From an uncultured Myxococcales bacterium (lineage in GTDB: Bacteria > Myxococcota_A > UBA9042 > DTJE01), in NCBI GenBank assembly GCA_937975765.1, contig CALJUR010000104.1:1-10472 (forward strand): a stretch of DNA of 10,472 nt, given 5' to 3'. Of this stretch, positions 6,979 to 10,472 are shown one piece after another. Under the pieces are notes generated by a model, which was not told where the DNA came from, made no database searches, and was given only the letters and a program-made list of their open reading frames with translations. The stretch's first letter is position 1; each line of letters opens with the position of its first letter. The position numbers were made by a program, and so were the translations under genes.

Positions 6979-7908
6979 ATGCCCCGAGAGACCCCGTTCG
7001 ACCGCGGCGACCACCTGATGGAGAGGCTGTCGCGGTTCCAGCGCCCGCTGTTCTTCATGGCCCACCACGACGACGAGATCCCCACGGCCGGCCTGCTGCA
7101 GCGCCTGCCTGCCGGGAAGCGCTGCGCGTGGGTGACCAACAGCGACGGGCTGTACACCGAATCGGACCGGACGCCGGCAGAGTACGGCGCGATGCGGACG
7201 GCCGAAGGCCTGGATTCCGTCGCGAAGGCGGGCGTCCCCGCGGACCACGTCACGAACCTGGGCTTCTCCGAGGTCGAGATCTACCGGCACCTGAGCCGGC
7301 TGCACTCGGGCGCCGAGTCGATGGCCGAGGCCCGCCCCTTCTTCCAGCAGATCCGCGACCGCGTGCGCGAGACCGTGCTGGACATCCGGCCCGACGCGGT
7401 GTTCACGCTGGCGTGGCAGGGCGGCCAGCCCGAGCACGACCTGGCGCACTTCTTCACGATGCTGGCCCTGAAGGACCTGGAGAAGGCGACGGGGGCGCGC
7501 CCCGAGTTCTTCCACATGCCGGCCTACGAGTACACGATCCTGGTGGCGATGCGCTTTCACCCGCTGTACAGGGGCCCGCGCATCCGGCTGCGCCTGACCC
7601 CCGACGAACTGGCGGTCAAGATGGCAATGATGCAGGCGTACCCGTCGCAGGTGCGCCTGTTCACGGACTTCCGGAAGGTGTTCCGCCTGGTTGGCGCGCT
7701 GGGCCGGGTGACCGGCGGACCACGGACCGCCGAGGAGTACGTGACCATCGAGGAATTCGGCCCGGTCTCGGCCGCGATCGACTACACCCGCAACACGCAC
7801 ACGTTCGACTACTTCACCTACATGTTCGACGACTTCGAGGGGGTGCCGGTCACGTTCACGAAGTCGGTCCGGCCGATCGCCGCGGCCTTCCTGAAGGACC
7901 CGGGCTAG
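6979..7908 (+). CDS. PIG-L/LmbE-family deacetylase
   Basis: This 309-residue cytoplasmic protein belongs to the zinc-dependent family that removes N-acetyl groups from GlcNAc-type sugars (MshB, BshB, PIG-L and LmbE relatives). The first metal motif is AHHDDE at 28-33, where AHPDDE is usual. H29 and D32 are the expected zinc ligands and D31 the catalytic base. The second motif is GGQPEHD at 148-154, with H153 as the third ligand. Compared with the usual GHPDH, the first His is Gln150, so the histidine that helps catalysis in MshB is missing. The rest fits the family size, with an extended C-terminal half (about 175-309) without clear motifs. AGGAG (6969-6973) precedes the ATG by 5 nt. It follows glgC by 28 bp and probably shares its transcript. 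The substrate is unknown; a sugar nucleotide or amino-sugar linked to the glgC product is inference. Its stop lies 3 bp from that of the convergent surface-protein gene. Confidence 0.85.
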   Translation: MPRETPFDRGDHLMERLSRFQRPLFFMAHHDDEIPTAGLLQRLPAGKRCAWVTNSDGLYTESDRTPAEYGAMRTAEGLDSVAKAGVPADHVTNLGFSEVEIYRHLSRLHSGAESMAEARPFFQQIRDRVRETVLDIRPDAVFTLAWQGGQPEHDLAHFFTMLALKDLEKATGARPEFFHMPAYEYTILVAMRFHPLYRGPRIRLRLTPDELAVKMAMMQAYPSQVRLFTDFRKVFRLVGALGRVTGGPRTAEEYVTIEEFGPVSAAIDYTRNTHTFDYFTYMFDDFEGVPVTFTKSVRPIAAAFLKDPG

Positions 7909-7911
7909 CGG

Positions 7912-10472
7912 CTAGAAGTTCGTCGCCGCGCCCGTCCCGTCGGACCCGGGATCGCCCTGGGCACCGATGGAAGGCCCGCCCGAGCCGCCCGTGCCGCCGA
8001 AGCCGGCCGTCAGCGAGTTGCCGCTGAGGTAGGACGCCAGGCTGACGCCGCCGTTCCCGCTGGCGTAGATCGCGTAGGAGGGGCCGCCGCAGCCGCCGCC
8101 GCCGCCCTCGCCATGTCCGCCGTTGCCGCCGTTGCCGCCCTCCGCACCGGCCGTCGCGCACTTGAGGTAGCCGCTGAAGGTGTACGAACCGCCCGCGCCG
8201 CCCGAGCCTCCGGGCCCACCCGAGCCGCCGTTGCCGCCCGCGCCGCCGTTGCCGCCCAGGCCGCCGCGGACCGTGTTGCCGGACACGGTGGGGACGCTGG
8301 CCGGGGTCGAGCCCCAGGCCAGGAAGATGCCGAACGAGGCGCCGCCCGAACCGCCGCCATCGCCGCCCAGGCCGCCGCAGCCACCCGATCCGCCGCCGCC
8401 GCCGCTGCCGCCCACCTGGGTCCTCGAACTGCAACTGCTGCCGTTCTTCGCGCCGCCGCCCGCGCCGCCGCCGCCGCCGCCGCCGCCGGCCGTGCCGGCC
8501 GCCCCGGTCTGGGCGATGGCCGGATTCCACAGGCCGCCCGTCACCGATCCGGGCAACGCGCACCCGTTCGATCCCGCAGTGGTGCCGTTGCTGCCATCCG
8601 CGCCCGCGACGCCACGCCCCGGCACCTCGCTGCCCGAGGTCGGCTGGTGGCACTCGCCATAGGGCGAGTCCAGCGAGGAGCAGTACCAGGATTCGCGGTC
8701 GTAGCCGCCCGTTCCGCCGCCACCGGCACCGGTACCCGATCCGGAGACGCCGTTCTCGTAGGAGATGGGAGCCGAGTTGTAACTGATGGTGCAGGAGTTG
8801 CCGCCGCCGGCGCCGCCGTTGACGCTCCCCTGCGCGCAGGTCCGCGCGCCGCCTCCACCGCCCGTGCGCGGGACGGCCGGGACCAGCGACGAGCAGTTCG
8901 TCGTGCCCTGGGTGAATGCCGCGGCGCCCGAAGACCCGTCCAGCCCGATCAGGCCGTTGTCGCCGTCGTCGCCCCTCTGCCCGGTGCCCCCGACGCCGCC
9001 CTCGACGATGTTGTTCGAGATCGTCAGCGCGTTGGTGCTGCCGTATGCGTAGATCGAGTAGCTGCTGGCGCCCAGCGTGATGTTGTTCCGTCCCAGGATC
9101 GTGAAGCCGTCCACGACCGTGCTGCCGGCCGTCCCGGTGACGTTGATGGCATTCACGGCGCCCGGCTTCTCCAGCGTGGACTCCTGGCCGCGGATGACCG
9201 TCACGTTGACCTGGCGATCCTGTTGCCACGTGATCGAGTTGTAGCCGCCCAGGACCGAGATCCCCGCCTCCAGCAGGAGGCTTTCGGCATACAGGCCGTT
9301 GGAGACGACGACCTTGTTCCGCGACGTGTCGTGGGCCCGCCCGATGCCGTACTGGATCGTCTCGCAGGGGCTGGTGAAGGTGCCGCACGACGTGCCGTTG
9401 ATGCCGCCGTTGTCCGGCGTGGACACGTAGATCGCCAGCAGGTCCGGCGTGAATTCGCAGCCGTCGTCCAGCACGCCGTTCAGGTCGTAGTAGCCGGACA
9501 GGCAGTTCATCTGGCAGATCGGCATCCCGGTCGCGTTGCAGGTCCCGTACGCGTACGGCAGGTCGTAGATGTCCGTGCAGTCGGTGAAGCAGTTCCCGCA
9601 CGCCTGGTCCTGGTCGTACTTCAGGGTGACGGGGTTGAGGTAGCCGTCATCCGTGCCGCCGTCGCAGTCGTTGTCCAGCAGGTCGCAGGTCGTCTCGGTC
9701 GCCTGGTAGTCCGCGCCGTACCGCGCCGCAGTGCACGCCTGCCAGCCCGACAGCCCGCCGCACGTCTGGGTGCTGCCCGCACATACGCCGTCCTGCTCGG
9801 CACACAGCGGCGCCGGCGCGTCCGTGTCCGTCACGCCGTTGCAGTCGTTGTCCTTCGCGTCGCACGAGACCTCGGTCTGCTCGTAACTGGCGCTGTACCC
9901 CGCGTACAGCGACGGCCCGCAGGACTGCCATCCGGACGCCCCGCGGCATACCTGCCGCGAACCCAGGCACACGCCGGACTGGTTCGCGCACAGCGCTCCC
10001 GTCATCTCGTCCGTCGCGCCGTCGCAGTCGTTGTCCAGGCCGTCGCACGTCGTTTCCGTCGCCTGGTAGCTCGCACCGTACCGTGCCGTCGTGCACGCCT
10101 GCCACCCGGCCGTGCCGCCGCACGCCTGCGTGCTGCCCGCGCACACGCCGTCCTGCTCGGCGCACAGCGGCGCCGGGGCGTCCGTGTCCGTCACGCCGTC
10201 GCAGTCGTTGTCCTTCCCGTCGCACAGCGTCTCGCTCTGCTCGTACGACGTGCTGTAGCCCGTGAACAGCGACGGCCCGCACGGCAGCCACCCGGACGCG
10301 CCGCGGCACACCTCGCGCGACCCGCTGCACACGCCGGCCTGGTTCGCGCACAGCGCACCCGTCATCTCGTCCGTGCTGGCGTCGCAGTCGTTGTCCAGCC
10401 CGTCGCACGTCGTCTCGGTCGCCTGGTAGTTCGCGCCATACCGCGCCGCCGTGCACGCCTGCCACCCGGCCG
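7912..10472 (-). CDS. Large Cys-rich/Gly-rich surface protein with MopE-type DNDCDG repeats (5' end outside window)
   Basis: The frame stays open through the right edge, so only the C-terminal 852 residues or so are seen; the true start is not visible. Within-window order: Cys-rich repeats (10472-9646) alternate two related units of 62 and 58 residues, each ending in CDxxDNDCxG. This is the putative metal-binding motif called Cu-binding MopE in domain databases, and the spaced aspartates also suit calcium. Next comes a Cys-containing linker (about 9645-9440; CGNCFTDC, DDGCEF). A region with TFTSPCETIQYGIGRA, VVVSNGLYAESLLLEAGISVLGGY and repeated TISNN/VSGN turns (about 9440-9010) suggests a right-handed beta-helix. 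A PGRS-like Gly-rich tail with interspersed beta-helix turns (SYSIYAYG, SFGIFLAWG, SYAIYASG) runs to the end. No MYXO-CTERM tail is present; it ends in ATNF. Adhesion or a structural surface role is likely but unproven. Forward-strand Pro-rich frames over this gene are shadows. Confidence 0.85.
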   Translation of the reverse strand, partial: AGWQACTAARYGANYQATETTCDGLDNDCDASTDEMTGALCANQAGVCSGSREVCRGASGWLPCGPSLFTGYSTSYEQSETLCDGKDNDCDGVTDTDAPAPLCAEQDGVCAGSTQACGGTAGWQACTTARYGASYQATETTCDGLDNDCDGATDEMTGALCANQSGVCLGSRQVCRGASGWQSCGPSLYAGYSASYEQTEVSCDAKDNDCNGVTDTDAPAPLCAEQDGVCAGSTQTCGGLSGWQACTAARYGADYQATETTCDLLDNDCDGGTDDGYLNPVTLKYDQDQACGNCFTDCTDIYDLPYAYGTCNATGMPICQMNCLSGYYDLNGVLDDGCEFTPDLLAIYVSTPDNGGINGTSCGTFTSPCETIQYGIGRAHDTSRNKVVVSNGLYAESLLLEAGISVLGGYNSITWQQDRQVNVTVIRGQESTLEKPGAVNAINVTGTAGSTVVDGFTILGRNNITLGASSYSIYAYGSTNALTISNNIVEGGVGGTGQRGDDGDNGLIGLDGSSGAAAFTQGTTNCSSLVPAVPRTGGGGGARTCAQGSVNGGAGGGNSCTISYNSAPISYENGVSGSGTGAGGGGTGGYDRESWYCSSLDSPYGECHQPTSGSEVPGRGVAGADGSNGTTAGSNGCALPGSVTGGLWNPAIAQTGAAGTAGGGGGGGGAGGGAKNGSSCSSRTQVGGSGGGGGSGGCGGLGGDGGGSGGASFGIFLAWGSTPASVPTVSGNTVRGGLGGNGGAGGNGGSGGPGGSGGAGGSYTFSGYLKCATAGAEGGNGGNGGHGEGGGGGCGGPSYAIYASGNGGVSLASYLSGNSLTAGFGGTGGSGGPSIGAQGDPGSDGTGAATNF
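8464..8487 (-). repeat. Trinucleotide run: eight GGC glycine codons
   Basis: Eight consecutive GCC triplets on the plus strand are read as eight GGC glycine codons in the surface protein. The run keeps the reading frame if it gains or loses whole triplets, so its length may vary between strains. Confidence 0.85.
9646..10472 (-). repeat. 360-bp in-frame tandem repeat encoding paired MopE-type units
   Basis: Two full copies (10365-10006 and 10005-9646) and a partial third (10472-10366) follow each other with an exact 360-bp period, equal to 120 residues. The two full copies agree at about 99 of 120 residues and are also very similar in DNA. Each copy holds two unequal halves of 62 and 58 residues with six cysteines per half. 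These begin with the ALCANQxGVC and PLCAEQDGVC patterns respectively, and both end with DNDC. The array continues beyond the window. Confidence 0.9.

Noticed and set aside
8180..9052. Proline-rich plus-strand frames opposite the surface-protein gene
   Set aside because: PPEPP-type translations are the antisense reading of GGC-rich glycine codons; they have no start context or domain support.
7856..9601. 581-codon minus-strand frame in the Gly-rich region
   Set aside because: It is a shifted reading of the same repeats, Arg-rich and without the conserved Cys or DNDC pattern seen in the true frame.

Overview
The window looks like chromosomal DNA from a very GC-rich member of the Myxococcota or a related deltaproteobacterial lineage. 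The grounds are: G+C is very high over most of it (54 of 60 bases at 3181-3240); one secreted protein ends in a MYXO-CTERM-like sorting tail; and another is built from Cys-rich DNDCDG (MopE-type) repeats plus a Gly-rich tail, a combination common in myxobacterial surface proteins. No rRNA, tRNA or CRISPR array was seen.

Left part (1-2876, minus strand). An integron-type tyrosine recombinase (intI, 1830-2876) is followed on the same strand by a P-loop ATPase gene (62-1522). The ATPase gene has much lower G+C (25 of 60 bases at 421-480) and looks acquired. Between them lies a 307-bp gap with an attC-like pair of boxes (1630-1696). In an ordinary integron intI is divergent from its cassettes. 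Here the foreign gene lies downstream and co-directional, as in the inverse integron layout. This is the most intriguing reading of the window, but the recombination site is weak and the far end of the putative cassette is not visible.

Middle part (3102-5342, plus strand). A secreted M6-type (immune inhibitor A-like) zinc metalloprotease has a signal peptide, propeptide, HExxHxxGxxD site, Cys-rich region, acidic Pro/Ala/Glu stalk and C-terminal anchor. A good sigma70-like promoter precedes it. The 321-bp gap that follows (5343-5663) is highly structured. Two 27-bp REP-like hairpins differ only at positions that keep base pairing, and they enclose a perfect 17-bp inverted repeat and further hairpins.

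Right part. glgC (ADP-glucose pyrophosphorylase of the plant/cyanobacterial type) and a PIG-L/LmbE-family deacetylase, 28 bp apart, form a likely two-gene operon. Converging on it with 3 bp between stop codons is the 3' part of a large surface-protein gene (7912 to beyond 10472, minus strand). Its repeats follow an exact 360-bp period, then come a probable beta-helix region and a PGRS-like Gly-rich tail. Apart from the intI/ATPase pair and the glgC/deacetylase pair, the genes show no obvious shared pathway.
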